A DNA stretch of 64,000 bases from Ophiobolus disseminans (Eukaryota > Ascomycota > Dothideomycetes > Pleosporales > Phaeosphaeriaceae). Numbering within the stretch: the stretch's first letter is position 1; each line of letters starts with the position of its first letter. Below are positions 19,401 through 32,130 of the stretch, piece after piece. The stretch lies in assembly GCA_010093685.1 (NCBI GenBank), contig MU006229.1:62001-126000 (forward strand). The letters are read 5' to 3'. The translations under genes were made by a program, and so were the position numbers. The notes beneath the pieces are model-generated. The model ran no database searches. It was not told the origin of the DNA and saw only the letters and a program-made list of their open reading frames with translations.

Positions 19401-22400
19401 TCGATTGTGCTGGATGGTTAGAATGCGCGGCGTGCAGGAGAGGCGTCGAATGTTCCCTGTCGTATAGGACGAAAGACTACGCGAGGCACGTTTGCGGCCT
19501 CAACAGCAGACGTGTGTAACTCCTATTTTCCAAGACGCTCGAAAGTTTTCGAGTGACGGACTTCGTTATCTTGTCAGCAGCGATGACATCGCGCGAGAGG
19601 GTGCAGACTCACGCGATACCCATGCAAGCTGGATAGGGGAACTGGTGTTCGTCGTCTGCCGTAAGCCTTGCGCGCAGCAATGGTTGGATGACTAGCAAAC
19701 TCACATGGGCGCACAACAGCGCGGCTACCGGTACTGGATATGCAGCAGCGCGATAACGAACCCGGTACCAGGTCGAAAGAAATGCCTGTGACATGGCAAC
19801 CGGAGAGATGGAAATGCTACGTAGGGACACATGCAAGCACCGCAATGAACAGCCCCATCCTGTGCTGCCCGTGGCAGAGCGGCTGGCGTAAATTTCTCCG
19901 TGATAGTCGCTGGAGTTGGGCGCTGGCGTGCAAGATCGTCAGGGCCAGCCGAGGTCGCACGGCGCAGAAGTGAAGCCATTGCTGCTGATCGCGGTCCAGT
20001 CCAAACGACGGTCTGCCGCACGTTAGGCAGATTTTCTGCTTGACGTTGCGCTGCCTAATGATGCAGGGCGGTTCGTTTAATAATTTTGAGCATCCTTCGA
20101 TTGAACTTCCTGGTAAACATTATCGACCAAGGCGTGCGTGAAACGTTGCAATAATCACAAACCGTATCGCCCAATGGAGTCAGCGTCGACCGGCTAAGTG
20201 TCATACCGGCTGTGTCGTTGATGACCGGCCCGAGAGGTCGCTGAATAGCTTTCATCGATTCCTTCATAGTTTACGAGGAGCATTAACTTCGTTGGTGAAC
20301 GGACGGATTTCTCCAGCGGAGCCAGGTCCGCTGCGTTTCGGCGATGCGGCTTCCAGCAGCCTGGCGAAGGTCCACAGGAAAGTTCCACGTGTCGGCAGGG
20401 TTGCCAGTGCAGGACGTGGTCCTTTCGATCACCGACCCCTGTTCGCTTCCATGGGAGTGGGCAGCCGCTGCAGATTGCAGTAGCGCGTCCCAATGGGTGC
20501 TGAGACCGTTCGCCAGAATCCATTGCCCGTCTCCCCGCAAGCTAAACTCACCATCACAATTTCCAAAAGCTTTCGGTGTGCAAGTCAGAGGCGACGATCG
20601 AGGAACGCCGTTCGACCGCGGTGCTGCTGGTAAAATCTCTGAGTTGAGATGGAAGGGGCATGTTTTGGGCTTTGCGCAGCGCAACCAAAGTGGACGCCAT
20701 GACCAAGTGTCACTGGCCTGGCCGAACAGGCACACCACATGGCTGCTACCGGACCTTTTCTCTGTATGAGCAGGCTGGCCGATTGCTGATGGGATGCTTG
20801 CTGGTCTTAGTGACTGATTGATGCAACTCAACCCCTGCCCATATATCTGCGGCAAGGGTGAATACGTCGGTATGGCAGCCGGTCGCAGCCAATCAGCGAC
20901 GCACTCCGGTGCGAATTATATTATTGGCACGGTAGTATCAGGCAGATTGTGGAGGGTCAGCACCCGGCTGGCAAAACGGAGCAGCTACTCAAGGACGAGC
21001 GAGCTGTCATCCCAACTTCCGTGCCAAAAGCAACCACCTCGCCCGCCTGGACAACGGCGCGACAGGTAGAATTTTGGAAGCTGCAGTTTGTGCGTGAAAC
21101 CGGATCCGAGCGCATCCCAGCAGCTGCAGCTGAGTGTGCAGCGAGCAAAGCCAGGTGGATGCTTGCATGGTAACCGTGGCCCTGGGGCGCGGAAGGCTTG
21201 CAGCGATCTGATGGCACAGAGAATGCGACGTGTCTGAGGTGAGGCCGTGGGTCAGCGTCGGCCGGCGACATGTCAGAGGCAGCTTCTAGTGCTTCGACGC
21301 TGGGTGAAACTGCGTGGTACTGTGTGGGATAGGCTGCGAGTGACATGCGAGGAGGGCAGGCACCTTGCTCGATGGGGCATGCTTCCAGAAAGCATGGGGC
21401 AGACATATAGCCAGGCGAGGGTGTGGTGGCGCCGCAGGATCCACTCGCGAAGCCGGCCGTCGCTCTCATTACGGTCTGCGGTGGTATACCTCAGCACTGG
21501 AGTGAAGTGAACGGCACAGCGACCGTTGGACTGCTCCTTCCTGATGCTGCACCGCGGGCTGGAGGAGGCAGGAACGGGTCAGCGCGGGCAGGAACATCCC
21601 ACGTGGAGCGAGGCGGCAGGCAGTCGCGATACACATGCGGGCAGTCGCGATAGAAGCGCAAAAGCAACGTCGGTGCATCTCGCACGCCTGCACTGCTTGT
21701 TCCTGTCCACTGCCTCGCGCAGCCAGCAGCTCCCAGCTACCGGGGCGACGGACGGGCAGCTGTGGGTATGGATTGGTGGAGGGAGAGGTGATTCCGCGTG
21801 CAGTGGGCCCCTCGGGGAAGGAGTCCCGCGGCTTGGAGGCGCTTCTAACCTTCTCATTGCTTCTGGCGCAGCGAACAGACGCGGCACGGCGAGTCGACGG
21901 CCGTCACGGTCAGAGCAGCGGCAGAGCGTGGCCGCTGACGCTATCTCATCTAAGCGTGGGCGTCGCGCAGGCTCATGGGCGGCGTTGCATATGACTCTGC
22001 GCTCGCCATGGCTGCGTCGGCTCGATGGCAGAGAGGGCAGCACCGTCGCGACTCCAGACGACGAGACGCTCTATCGCCGTGTCGATGGCAGCCGTTGGCG
22101 TGGCCCTGTGCTAGCGCCGCAGGTACGAGCAGTAGTGACAGGGGCTCACCCTTCCAGTGGATTCAGCTTTGGCGGCGCCGTAGCGTAGATCCCCAGCTCC
22201 CTGTCGTCTGCGCGCACAATTTCTGCCACAAGCAGGCCCGAACTGGGCGACAGGGAGCTAGTTGAAACACCCCCGAAAGAGCCGTCTGCTCCCGGCACGT
22301 CATGTAGTCACAGCTTTGCTTCCTGAAAAGCACTGTGCACAGTCTCATTTCATTTGTCTCTCCGGCAGCCAAGCCTCGCTCTCTGGCTACTCATACAGGC

Positions 22401-22678
22401 CCCCTTATTGCTAGTCCCACGTTTATATCAGGCAGGGCGCCCTCTGGCTGGAATTTCTTACTCTCATCATCAATCATTCCCTTCGAGCCTTCACTCATTT
22501 CTCATCCGCTCCGACACCCCAGCACACTGCCCGGCTGTAGTCCACTGGTACACGACACTATTAATCGAGCTTACCCATACACACGCCGCACCACACTCGC
22601 TCTTCTGCATTTCCGAACATCCTCGCACAGGCTCCACGCCCTTCTCAGCTACCGCTGACAAGCTGCATCAATCACAGA
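16475..22678. other. 6.2-kb gene-poor region
   Basis: No convincing gene on either strand. From 16475 to about 18200 the DNA is AT-leaning, with G-rich stretches at 16960-17160 (runs such as GGGGATGGTGGTGGAGATAG). From about 19300 to 22300 it becomes GC-rich, with many random open frames of up to about 220 codons. None of these carries recognisable motifs, and many overlap on both strands, as chance frames in GC-rich DNA do. A 113-codon minus-strand frame at 18579-18920 (WWIAAVGDVIGRWV near its end) is the least unlikely, but I cannot support it. No tRNA or rRNA recognised. Confidence 0.5.
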
Positions 22679-22751
22679 GTAAGTCCGCCTCGGCGTTGGC
22701 GCAAGCTATATTTGACCCTTTGGTGCAACGGCGTGCTGACATATAAAGCAG
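22679..22751 (+). other. Candidate 5' UTR intron of the micro-ORF transcript
   Basis: A GTAAGT donor at 22679 and an AAAGCAG acceptor ending at 22751 bound a 73-bp intron-like segment. It follows a C/T-rich tract (about 22440-22640), the usual leader composition of well-expressed fungal genes. The first ATG after it is at 22772. Confidence 0.4.
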
Positions 22752-22771
22752 TCGACTCACCCGTCAACAAC

Positions 22772-22864
22772 ATGATCTTCAGAGAGTCAGAATCCAACAA
22801 CATGGGACGTGGTGCTTACGACACGACCGGCACGCCCAAGCCTGCGCCGCCGCCACCCAAATAA
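22772..22864 (+). CDS. Candidate 30-aa micro-ORF with spliced, pyrimidine-rich leader
   Basis: The frame ATG..TAA encodes 30 residues: MIFRESESNN, an internal start MGRGAYDTTGT, and a Pro-rich end PKPAPPPPK. It is the first ATG after a good 5' UTR-type intron and a C/T-rich tract, in otherwise gene-empty DNA. I do not recognise the peptide. It could be a small secreted or structural peptide, a regulatory upstream ORF, or chance; the leader is the main reason to list it. Transcript evidence would decide. Confidence 0.3.
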   Translation: MIFRESESNNMGRGAYDTTGTPKPAPPPPK

Positions 22865-23992
22865 TGCTCTACGCTATCGCATCATCGGAACGTTACTTTT
22901 TCGCACACTCCGGCCTGAACGCCTCATCGCAATCACCACTCAGTGTCGCAATCGCATCGTGTTCCGTTGGGACCAGAGGGATGACATCGTGCGCGTCGTA
23001 AGTGACAGCCCACGCCTTGCCTTGCATGAACACCCTGACTAACCAATGTATGCCTGCAGCCCTACACCAATCTCACTCCACATCACCACGGCAGCGCCAC
23101 ACTCGTTTCCAGGCTTACTTGTTTCGACTCAACTCCTCGAGATGACCGCCTTTTAATAATCACCGACCGCTTTCTCGTTTCCTTCCAGCAGCCTAATACC
23201 CCCGCGTTCCTCATCGGCTCTCCTGCGTTATCGAGCGACTTTCCAGACTCCCTTGCGTCCACCTCTTAGCGATCTCTCCTTGCGGCAAAAAGTCCTTTTT
23301 CTCGGCGTTTTATAGACTAGGATACGGACCAGGCATAGATACCAAAACGGATTCTTCTTTTCTTTTCGGACAGCATATCTGGGTAGACTTCCATCGCCTG
23401 CCTTCACTGGCATCATGGGCATGGGTCATTTTGTACAATAGCTCGGCGGGCTGGGTTGAATCACAAGATTCACGACTAGCACTACGAATTTGTTTTCTCA
23501 CGACGGCCATCTACCGCATGGTGTAGATGAGCCGCCCACCCTTGGATTAGAGAGCACCTGGGCTTGGATATGTGTCTCGCGACACTCGGCTGTATAGACT
23601 AATCGAATTCACACCTTTGCATTTCACAACATGACCATGACGTTCGCCCTTCTCGTGACCGTGTCGTGCAGTCTAATGGTGCCCGCTGCCGTCGCACGTG
23701 TGGCGCCGTGGATCACCGTGGCGGGCGGATCGAGTAGGCTTGGGCTGGTAGCGATCCGTTTCGAGTGCCGACCCTTGCGTGTACCACAGCTGCTGTGTTG
23801 CAAGACGTTGCCGGCGCTGGAAGTGGCAGCCGCGACGCTTGGCAGGTGTGGAGACAGGCAGCTGCACCCCACGACCTGGCGCCCCGAATTGCAACCTCAC
23901 CAACAGCTCCCAGCTTGCCGCCCTCGACGCCTCCGCCACCAGACTCCACCGTGCGACACCGTTTCTTCAATCGATAGTGCGAGACGCCCACC
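22865..23992. other. Intergenic upstream of ARPC5
   Basis: About 1.1 kb without a supportable frame. It contains the ARPC5 promoter; the last 200 bp are C-rich with short pyrimidine tracts. No repeat or RNA gene recognised. Confidence 0.4.
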
Positions 23993-24959
23993 ATGGCTAA
24001 TATCAACTGGCGGACTATCAACATTGACGCGCTGGACCCAGACAGCCCCGCCAACTTCGACCTAAGCTCCCTCACTCCCGCCGTTGCGCCCGTTTCGACC
24101 GCAGATGTCCAAAACAACGCCCAGCAGATACGGCAGCTGCTACGGGGTGGTGACAATGAAGGTGCGCTGCAGGGTGCGCTAGAAAACCCGCCATATGGCG
24201 CCGACGACAAGGGCAAGGTACGTCGCCCACGCTGTCTCTACCTCTACAGAGGCACCACCGTACTAGGCCTCCGCGATGGGACCGTCCTGTCACTGTCTCT
24301 CCGCAACCGGCCCTTACGTGGTCACAGTCGCGACCGTACCTCCGGCCCTGGGCTTCCGACCACCGGGACCGCCTTTGGCACCTCACACGAGTCGCAGAGG
24401 AAGGGAGACGAGGCTGACTGTTTCACCCCATAGGAAGTCCACCTTGCGGCCGTCATCGAGATCCTGCAGTCGATACGGCAGTCGGACATGTCACCAATAC
24501 TCAGCCGCCTCTACGGTGCCCCGGGTGGGACAGAGGCACTGGACGTCCTCATGAAGTACATGTACGTGACCTCTCGTCTCGGCAATCGAACCGCTGCCGC
24601 CTCCCCGCGATGGCACGACCGCGTACATCACCAGCTAACAGCCTGTCCGACAGCTACAAGGGCATGGCGCAAGCGTCGCCGTCAAGTGACAAGCGCAACA
24701 TCACTCCGCAAGTAACAGGTTTCTCACAAGTCCACGCCCGAGGTGGAGGTGAGGGAGGAGGTCAAGCTATGAGCGTACTGCTCAGCTGGCACGAGAAGGT
24801 ACGGACAATACTTCTGCGTCACACACGCCTTGAGACTATTGGTTGGAGCAACCAGGTGACGTCCGCCTTTCCAAGTTACATTCTGACCGTCCGCAGCTCG
24901 TCGAGATAGCTGGCCCGGGCTCGATCGTCAGGGTCATGACCGACCGGCGCACAGTCTAG
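23993..24959 (+). CDS. ARPC5: Arp2/3 complex subunit 5 (p16-Arc)
   Basis: Four-exon model join(23993..24217, 24434..24561, 24654..24798, 24897..24959), 186 aa. The start MANINWRTINIDALDPDS sits in ACCATGG context. RQLLRGGDNEGALQGALENP, then VIEILQSIRQSDMSPILSRL and LDVLMKYIYKGMA (the last created by the exon 2-3 junction) match ARPC5 throughout. The end is LLSWHEKLVEIAGPGSIVRV and MTDRRTV. The introns are unusually long for this window (216, 92 and 98 bp). ARPC5 helps anchor ARPC1 in the Arp2/3 complex, which nucleates branched actin at endocytic sites. It is an isolated gene in the gene-poor stretch. Confidence 0.93.
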
Positions 24960-27865
24960 GTCGGGCATCGACATTGCCGCCTCGTACGAGCGGTTGAGGC
25001 TGAGAATGATGGCCCATTCACAAGTCTCGGAAGCATCTGCGTCGACCAGCAGAACACACAACTATCAAAAGCAAACACGAATATACCAAGCGTCCCACGT
25101 AGTCTCCTTCCTCCCCTTTCAGCTTTCACTATTGCGGCCCAAGAAGTGAGGCATTTCGTTGAGCTTCATCTGAGTCACGTCTCGCACGGGAAAACTTAGC
25201 ATACGAAGCTCTTCATTGACGGCGACATTTTGTACAATTTTCCATGCGCCGCGATCCCTGTCCTTGCAACTTTCCAGAAGCACGCACTGACAGTCTTTGC
25301 CTTTCAGCCGGGGCTACAGGAACCCGCTTCAGCCTTAAGTCAGCAACGATATTCCTTCGACGACGACTTGTAATTTCCCAGCCACGTCGCGGACACGGAA
25401 GCCCGCAAATCTTAGCAAATCACGCTAGCCCGTCGCTGCTATAGCGGCGAACGGACCAGCGCGGCACAGCTTCCACGCGAGGCTTCCCGAGTGCGACTCT
25501 GCATCAGGAAACTCTTGCTGCAGGCGCTAATCATTAACATTTCGGACGTTTGTAAAGTTTGAAACACGGTCGCTTATGGCAAGTTAATCGCGCATCAAAC
25601 TTGACAGGTGAGGATGAAACATCCATGAAGATATGCGTGTCGATAAGGTGTATCAATCTCCGCGTGCCAGGCTAAATGCAGCGCTCTACAGGCTTTATCC
25701 TGATGCAGCACGTTGCGCTCGGGCTGTCAAGGAAGTCCCGTCCAGCGACGTTTGATGATGCAAACTGCCTTCCAGAAGGGCGTTTGAGGCATAGGGCTGC
25801 CGCATCCTGGATTTCCCACTTGACTAGGAGCCCCGGGTGCAGAATTCAAAGGTATCCTCACACGACTGATATTCGTCGTCGCAGCTTGTCTTACGTTGCT
25901 GATGCGGACTTCTCTTTCCAGCCCACGCCTTCGTCGCAAACGCGTTTCCGTTTTCACTCAAAACACGCGCCGCTCACATGACCTTCATGCAATGCAATGC
26001 GCACACATGCACTGCTCCAACAGCGCGTGCGTCCAACGCTCCACGCATGAATCCCGTTGAATGACATGCATACATGGTACCGTGGACCCGGTTTTTTCTT
26101 GATCAGAGAATGTCACTGCTTCATGTCGATGATGTCGGTCCGCATGTGCTTCCCGCGTCGGACGGGAGGCGCTTTGGTGAGCGGTTTTGTTTCACGTGCG
26201 CGATTTTCGTGTGAGCTTGGAATGAAGGTGGAGGGAGATGTGGGTATGATGGTGTTGTTGCTGTTGTTGCACGGATTGTGGGTTTTGCAATGGGGAGGGA
26301 TGACGTCGCTTTTCTCTTGCGATAATGCTTCAGCGCTTTTTGCAACCACTTTCTCTTCTCGTCGCAAGGCTAACCACACATCCACCATCCCCCATCACAA
26401 TCTCGCTCTCCAATCTCCATCCAGATCCCTTTGCGTGGTGGCGCCCGGCACCGAGATTCGGTGGCGGCCGTTGCCGATAGAAGCGCGCGAACGTGGAGAT
26501 GATCTTTTCCCGCGTCTTTCCCGCGTTTATTTATCCCACGTCTGTATCCCGCTTCGATGAAACTCGGTCAGATGTGTATGTAGGGATGGGATGGGAGGGG
26601 TGAGGAAGAGATACGTGTACCGCAGGTTGTTACAAATGTTCTCCATCTTTTAGCCACATAAAGCCACAGCAGAAGAAGATATCATTAGACGCTTGTATTT
26701 AGCCTCGTCTGTTCGCTCGTATGCGCTAGGAAGCGGTATGTTTGGATGGGATTGGTGGGTGGTGGGTGGATGGTACTGCCTTGTGTTGAGTATGTTAGTC
26801 CGCATATGCCGCCTGCGACAGATGGGTAGTTGTAAGCGATTTCATTTGACGTACGCGGTTTTTAGGAGGTGTGAAGGTGTAAAAGGATGGAGTGTAGTAG
26901 GTTAGTGAGTTAGGGATGTCGTTGCGCTTTTTCTTGGGGAACTGCAATGCTGCTACTGCTGCTGCTCGGTTTATTCCAGCCCGATCTGATCTCATGAAGT
27001 GAGCATGCAGGCTATCTTGTATTTTAGACAACTCTAGTACTGTATATTCTGTCTCAAAAGAGACTAACTTTAGTGTTGCGTTGCAGTGCTGTAAGAAGGA
27101 GATGGACCACACTGGTTGGGTTGCGCATCTCAGTAGCGAGCATGGCAGGCGTCTAATTGGTGAATCACGCGTTGACCGGTCGTGAGGGTTGAGGGGTCAT
27201 AAGCCGGGATGGAAAGCGTATCGAAGCGCCTGAACTTCACCAAGAACCTCCATCCAGCCTTGTCATCTCCGTGTAGCAAAGGACAAATCTTCGCTATTCT
27301 TCCTGACCTGTAGTCATGTTGAACTCGTGGTATTCTCACGGTCCGTAAATTTGTGTTCATTTTAGCTCGAGACGCTGACAAGCTGCACTAATAGCGTTGC
27401 CGCTGCACACGTCGGCTGGTGCACAGCATACTAGCTCAGACGAGCGAGCACTTCAAAGCTACTACTACAAGAACTCACCACCACGCGCCGATCGTCAATA
27501 TGTTAACCATTACGGACGACCAGCAGCCGCGGGAGGAGTCGACAATGGGTGCTCGTCGTTACAAACACTACGCTAATGCTCCTATCTTTTTGCATTCCTT
27601 GCACCTGAATTAGTGCATCACCGCACATCAAGTTAAGATGTTGCAATCGATGCACACGTGGGGAAGTTGCTCGAATTGATACGACCAGGCCACCGAGTTG
27701 TCTTACTCCGAAACGCCGCGTCTATGTGGGGGTATAGCCCGCTAAGAATACTACAAAAGGATGAGAAAAAAGCAAGGGTTTTTTCATCATTGTTCGGTCT
27801 TTATTCGTCATCGCGTTAGCTCTTGCTACGGCATGCCGAACGCGTTTGGGATGCGAGGATGGCGA
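24960..27865. other. 2.9-kb gene-poor interval
   Basis: Between ARPC5 and the four-exon membrane protein. It contains only short unrelated frames. Small microsatellite-like patches occur (GTTGTTGCTGTTGTTG at about 26255; a CTG-rich patch at about 26945-26970). Nothing else supported. Confidence 0.45.
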
Positions 27866-28847
27866 TTATACAGCGCTGTATTGCTGCTCGTTTGCGGCTG
27901 CGTTTCGGTCGTGGAAACCTTCTGGCTTTGCGTGTATTTGACCGGGTTGTGTAAGGGTATCTCCATCGGCGGTCGAGTCTGCTAAGCTGCCGTTTTCGAT
28001 TGGCTTCTCGACACCCGGCTTACCGACTTCGTCGCGGGTACGAGCGTGCGTGGACTTAGGGCCGTACATGTCGATGTGGTCGATGGAGTGCCAGAGGAGG
28101 TAAGTGCTGCATCATGCAAACATCAGCTCATCGATCTTTCATCACACAAACAGCGTAGGTAACTAACCTCACAACCGTGAACACCATCCCCGGCCACAAA
28201 AACACCACACTCGCAATCGCCCGTCCATTGTGTCGATACTCCAAAGGACTACCGCCATAGTCGGCCAACAACCTCTGCGTCTCCGCGGCATTCGTGCCAG
28301 TCACGTACGCGCTCCTCGTCGCCACGATGTCAGTGTACGCAAGTGCGTCTGCGAGCGCAAGCATGCATGCGAAGACTGCGCAGGCTTTCCAGGCGGTTTT
28401 TACGCTGGCTGATTCGTGCCGCGTGGGCCAGAAGAGGTCGAAAAAGAATGCGGCGCCGAAGACTGTGGCGACGAATACACCGACGAAGATATCTGTCAAG
28501 ACGTTAATGGGAAGTTTAGTGTTAAAGAAGGGAGGGCACGGACTGTAGGATGCGATGCCGATGAAGTCATTGTTGTGGACATGGGCAGCGGGGTTTTGCT
28601 TTGCGACGAAGTTTTGCTGGTCGACGTAATCTACATACGATCAGTGTACATTCCTATGCGGAGTTCGGGAGGACGTACCAGACAACGCAGCAGTGCCCAA
28701 GCTCTCGCTCACAACGCAGAGTATCATGGCCAGTTGGTAGATGATGAATTTTGTTCTGCGCAAGTGGTACTCGTTGTTCCACATGTAGCTGTTCTTGAAC
28801 TTGCCCCATTGGATCTCGCGCAGATCGAGGCCCCATATCACAGCCAT
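27866..28847 (-). CDS. Uncharacterised multi-span membrane protein, four exons
   Basis: Model complement(27866..28106, 28168..28492, 28544..28630, 28679..28847), 273 aa; all three introns (48-61 bp) rejoin in frame. The start is MAVIWGLDLREIQWGKFKNS. Hydrophobic segments lie at about 33-55 (IIYQLAMILCVVSESLGTAA), 85-110 (NIFVGVFVATVFGAAFFFDL), 122-142 (CAVFACMLALADALAY) and 172-195 (AIASVVFLWPGMVFTVVSTY). A hydrophilic, acidic tail of about 75 residues ends the protein. This architecture recurs in ascomycetes as proteins of unknown function. The donor of intron 2 (GTCCGT) is weak but is supported by frame continuity. Confidence 0.72.
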
Positions 28848-30675
28848 TGTGTTGGGTTTGGGGTGGTGTATAAAATACAGTGGTTGAGTGATGGGTTTGG
28901 TGGGTGCAAGGAAGTTTGATGAGGTATGGTGAAGCTGCGAGGGACGAGAGGAAAGCGCGTGGTATGGCTCCGGAATGTGAAGGAAGGTATGTCCAAACTA
29001 ACGTTAAGCACAATATCAACCTCAGCGATGCGATGAAAGTAGTGTCTTCAGTCTTTCCCAAATCGGATGCAAAACTCAAACCAAGCGCACGCAGGGAATA
29101 AGATACTTTTAAGCAACCACCCCATTCGATTTGACACCCTTGACGTAGCCATACCCTCCCGCTTTTCCAGGCAGATCACACGCACGTCTTTGCTTCGCTT
29201 TGCTTATCCCAACGTCGGCGGGCCAATCGTCGCGCGTGAATGCATTTATCAGCACGCCGGCTGCATCCGGCGAAAAAGGGTAATGCGCATTTGGGAGTGA
29301 TGGGAGGGTGATGTGCGAGGATTTGATGCTTGCGGACGTCATTGGCAAGGGTGGGGTGGGGATTGGCGAGAAAGCTTAGTGGCGGGTGGGGCGTTTTGTC
29401 ATCGTTGGTGTTAGAGACAACGGCGATGCGAGGCCGTGATTTATTGATATGGCGTATAAAGTTTGCAATGCGGGCGATTCTTTTTTGTTCTCGGTAGGAT
29501 GGTTCTTGTCGACCATGCGACGTGTTCGGAGGGATTTCATCTCAAGGTCTCCATTGCGCGAGATGCTTGGTCAAATTACTGATTCAAATTCCTATGCTGA
29601 GTCCCATCAGTCAGTCTACCCAAAGGAGCACAAGTGGGTTTAGCACAGTTCTCCAGTGACATCGCCAGATTGTGATGTAAGTGGTGCGCTGGTTTGTAAG
29701 GGAGAGTCGCTTCGACGGAGCTGCAGTCGCGCCGGACATAACAAGCCAAAACTAAAGTTATTCCCACCACGCCCACCGCGGCTACCAAGCATCTCGAAGC
29801 ACCTGACCAAGAACAGCCGACCTGAGCCATTGACATGTCCATCGTCCGCTTGCTTTGCGAATATGCTTCTTTTTCTTTGAAGAACATGTTGAGGGTTCAT
29901 GAATTTAGGCTGGGTCCAGAGCTGGCAAAACGGGCTCGAGAAGCTAAACTCTGAGTTTACTATTAGAACCAGAGTTGTACCGGTACAGCAAAAGATGAAC
30001 TTGTACGGATTGAGAGAGCAAACCACGTGTCTTTAGTACGAGCCGGCCATCGATTGCTCATAGTGACAAGTAAAGAGTGTAGCTTTCACGTCATGCAGGT
30101 GTGGTTTCCAGCAAACCTTAGAACGCGACTTCCCTTCTCGCTGCAATGTCACCCCACGCTAACGCCAGAGGACGCTATCGATAGAACCTCCACAACCTGA
30201 CTTCCGTCTTCCCGCAACCCAACCTCAAGCTCAAGCTCTGCTGTATGTACGTCCTCTTTGCTTTTTTGAGGCATTGCAATCCACAACAATAGCTTGATAA
30301 CCACTGAAGATGAACGCCGGACGTCTGTAAAGATTATGGAGCTTGCACGCGTTTGCGAGAGCATCTTAACAAGTATAACAGCGTTCACAAGATACAAATG
30401 TAGTAATGGCAAAGCTAGGTTTAGATATAAAACTCCTATCTATTCTACTTTAACTTTTACTTGCACTGCCACACATCTGCGTTTGCTTGTTTCTCCTAGG
30501 TCAGCAGTTCTCTATACGTTTGTCAAGCTCCCCACCTACTATATAGCACTTTGATAGACCTTATCGACCTTCTCAATTCTCTGCTCCTATCAACTCGTCG
30601 ATCAACCAACTCCAAAGGTTTCTTTGTTTCCTCACACGATCCCACTTAGTAGCAACAGCTCAGTAGCTACCGAAG
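28848..30675. other. 1.8-kb intergenic, no gene seen
   Basis: Only short frames with no family resemblance. The last 250 bp before 30676 look like a fungal promoter: TATA-like TAGATATAAAACTCC near 30420, CTATATAGCAC near 30540, then a C/T-rich leader. Confidence 0.4.
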
Positions 30676-32130
30676 ATGAAGCTGTCGAAGCTTTTCCTCC
30701 TCGTCCTAACCCTTGCAGTCGTCACACTCGGTCTTAATAACAACACTGCAACTCCGAAGCAACTCAACGATGCTTCCGGTGCTACTGACGATTATCAAGG
30801 CTCTACCCCAGGCGCGGTACAGTTGGCAGCCTGGGAGCCCCACAAAGTCGCAGACCCTGCCTCCTTCGAGTAGTTCCGCGCGAAGGGAAACTGGCTCGGC
30901 TGTCTGATGAAGGGCACAGACGAGGAAGCAGGGGCTGCGTGGCCGGATCCGTTGAATCAAACTCCTAAGTCCGCTCGAGCTCCCTGGAGCGGCGAACTTT
31001 CGGGTGGGTTTTGCTCTAGTTCCGTGCAGCTTATGTTGATATACTGACTATGTAGCAGAGCTAGGCTCGTGGGGATGGTCGGAGGGCGAAATGGATCAAA
31101 ATATTAGCGGCGACTTCACTGACGGGTCCAGGGGTAACGCTCATCACATTGAGACGGCTCTCCGGGCCTTGGGACTTAGGACCCTACCCGAGACCAGAGG
31201 TGGGAATAACCGCGGCCTCTATATCGAGCATGGAGAGATGGATCCGAAAACCGTCGATTACGGGGATGTTGAGTATCAAACCTACAAAGTCAACAGCCAT
31301 GAGTACCACGTAAGTGACTGTTTTGATGCTCACATCCTGAGACCAGACCAGGCTGAATAGATCAGCATAGTGACTACGTTCTGACTTGTAAACAGATGAC
31401 CGGTGCTCATTGCCTTTTTACTGTAAACTTTCAAGGCGGAGGTATGGCTTCCGAAGCCCGCATTTCTATGTAATCCCAGACTGATCTATTACCCCAGATC
31501 TGTTCGCCCAGAAATTGGAGAACCCGATGAAAGCCGCAGAGGAGAACTAGGAACGTACTCCTTCCAACGATGAACTCCCCGCTCTACGGCTGGTGTCTGA
31601 TGTGATGTGTCCATGTTGGAAGTACAACCACAATACCTCAGAACCTGCACTATTACATCGCAAATAACGTCATAAACACGGATACGCTACCGCTAGTCGC
31701 CAGCATCCTCCAGGCCAAAGGCGTGAAGGACGTGCCGAGGTGGCCAGGCATCGAGGTCTCCACCAGCGAGCCGGAAGGCCAAGCATTGCTAGGTACTCGT
31801 CGCGAACCCCCATCGATTTTGTGAACTAATAGATATGTAGGCTCTCCCATCGGCGTTAGCCTTGCCTTCTTGCTCATCCAGCATAAAGCCGGGCTGGGCA
31901 TCAAACACGTCACCTCCGTCACAATCTTCAGGGATAATCGTGGCTTTCATATACCCGAAATCGAGCTTCTATTCAAAATCGAGAACTACGTGGCGCCGCA
32001 GTTGCAACGCCGCGACACGGTTGATCACGTGCAACACTCCAGCCATGTCCAGGTGCCCGACAATGGTAAGAGTAGCTTGCGGGTGCACGAGTTCAGGCTG
32101 GGTGCTGGCCAACTCAAGGCGAGGCTGTGA
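30676..32130 (+). pseudogene. Copy 1 of an unnamed 'WLGC/LIQHKA' family, two in-frame stops and one frameshift
   Basis: Exons by comparison with copy 2: 30676..31003, 31056..31309, 31396..31441, 31498..about 31792, 31841..32130. A signal-peptide-like start (MKLSKLFLLVLTLAVVTLG) leads into WLGCLMKGTDEEAG and AAWPDPLNQTPKSA, then GSWGWSEGEMDQNISGDFTD. The C-terminal part has VPRWPGIEVSTSEPEGQALL and, after a 48-bp phase-1 intron, LAFLLIQHKAGLGIKHVTSV. Lesions: TAG at 30871-30873, TAG at 31548-31550 and a +1 shift near 31630-31640. Each falls where copy 2 continues without a gap, so introns cannot explain them. Function unknown; the leader suggests a secreted or membrane-anchored protein (inference). 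Confidence 0.7.

Noticed and set aside
20283..22188. Several frames of 140-220 codons on both strands
   Set aside because: GC-rich DNA gives long chance frames; they overlap one another on both strands and lack motifs.
22335..22746. Frames of 107-130 codons in the C/T-rich tract
   Set aside because: Composition reflects the pyrimidine leader; an intron donor lies within the longer one.
26057..26560. 167-codon plus-strand frame
   Set aside because: Biased composition, no motif, no splice or promoter support.
30149..30412. Minus-strand frame considered as a further F-box-like remnant
   Set aside because: Only vague resemblance; none of the diagnostic blocks is present.
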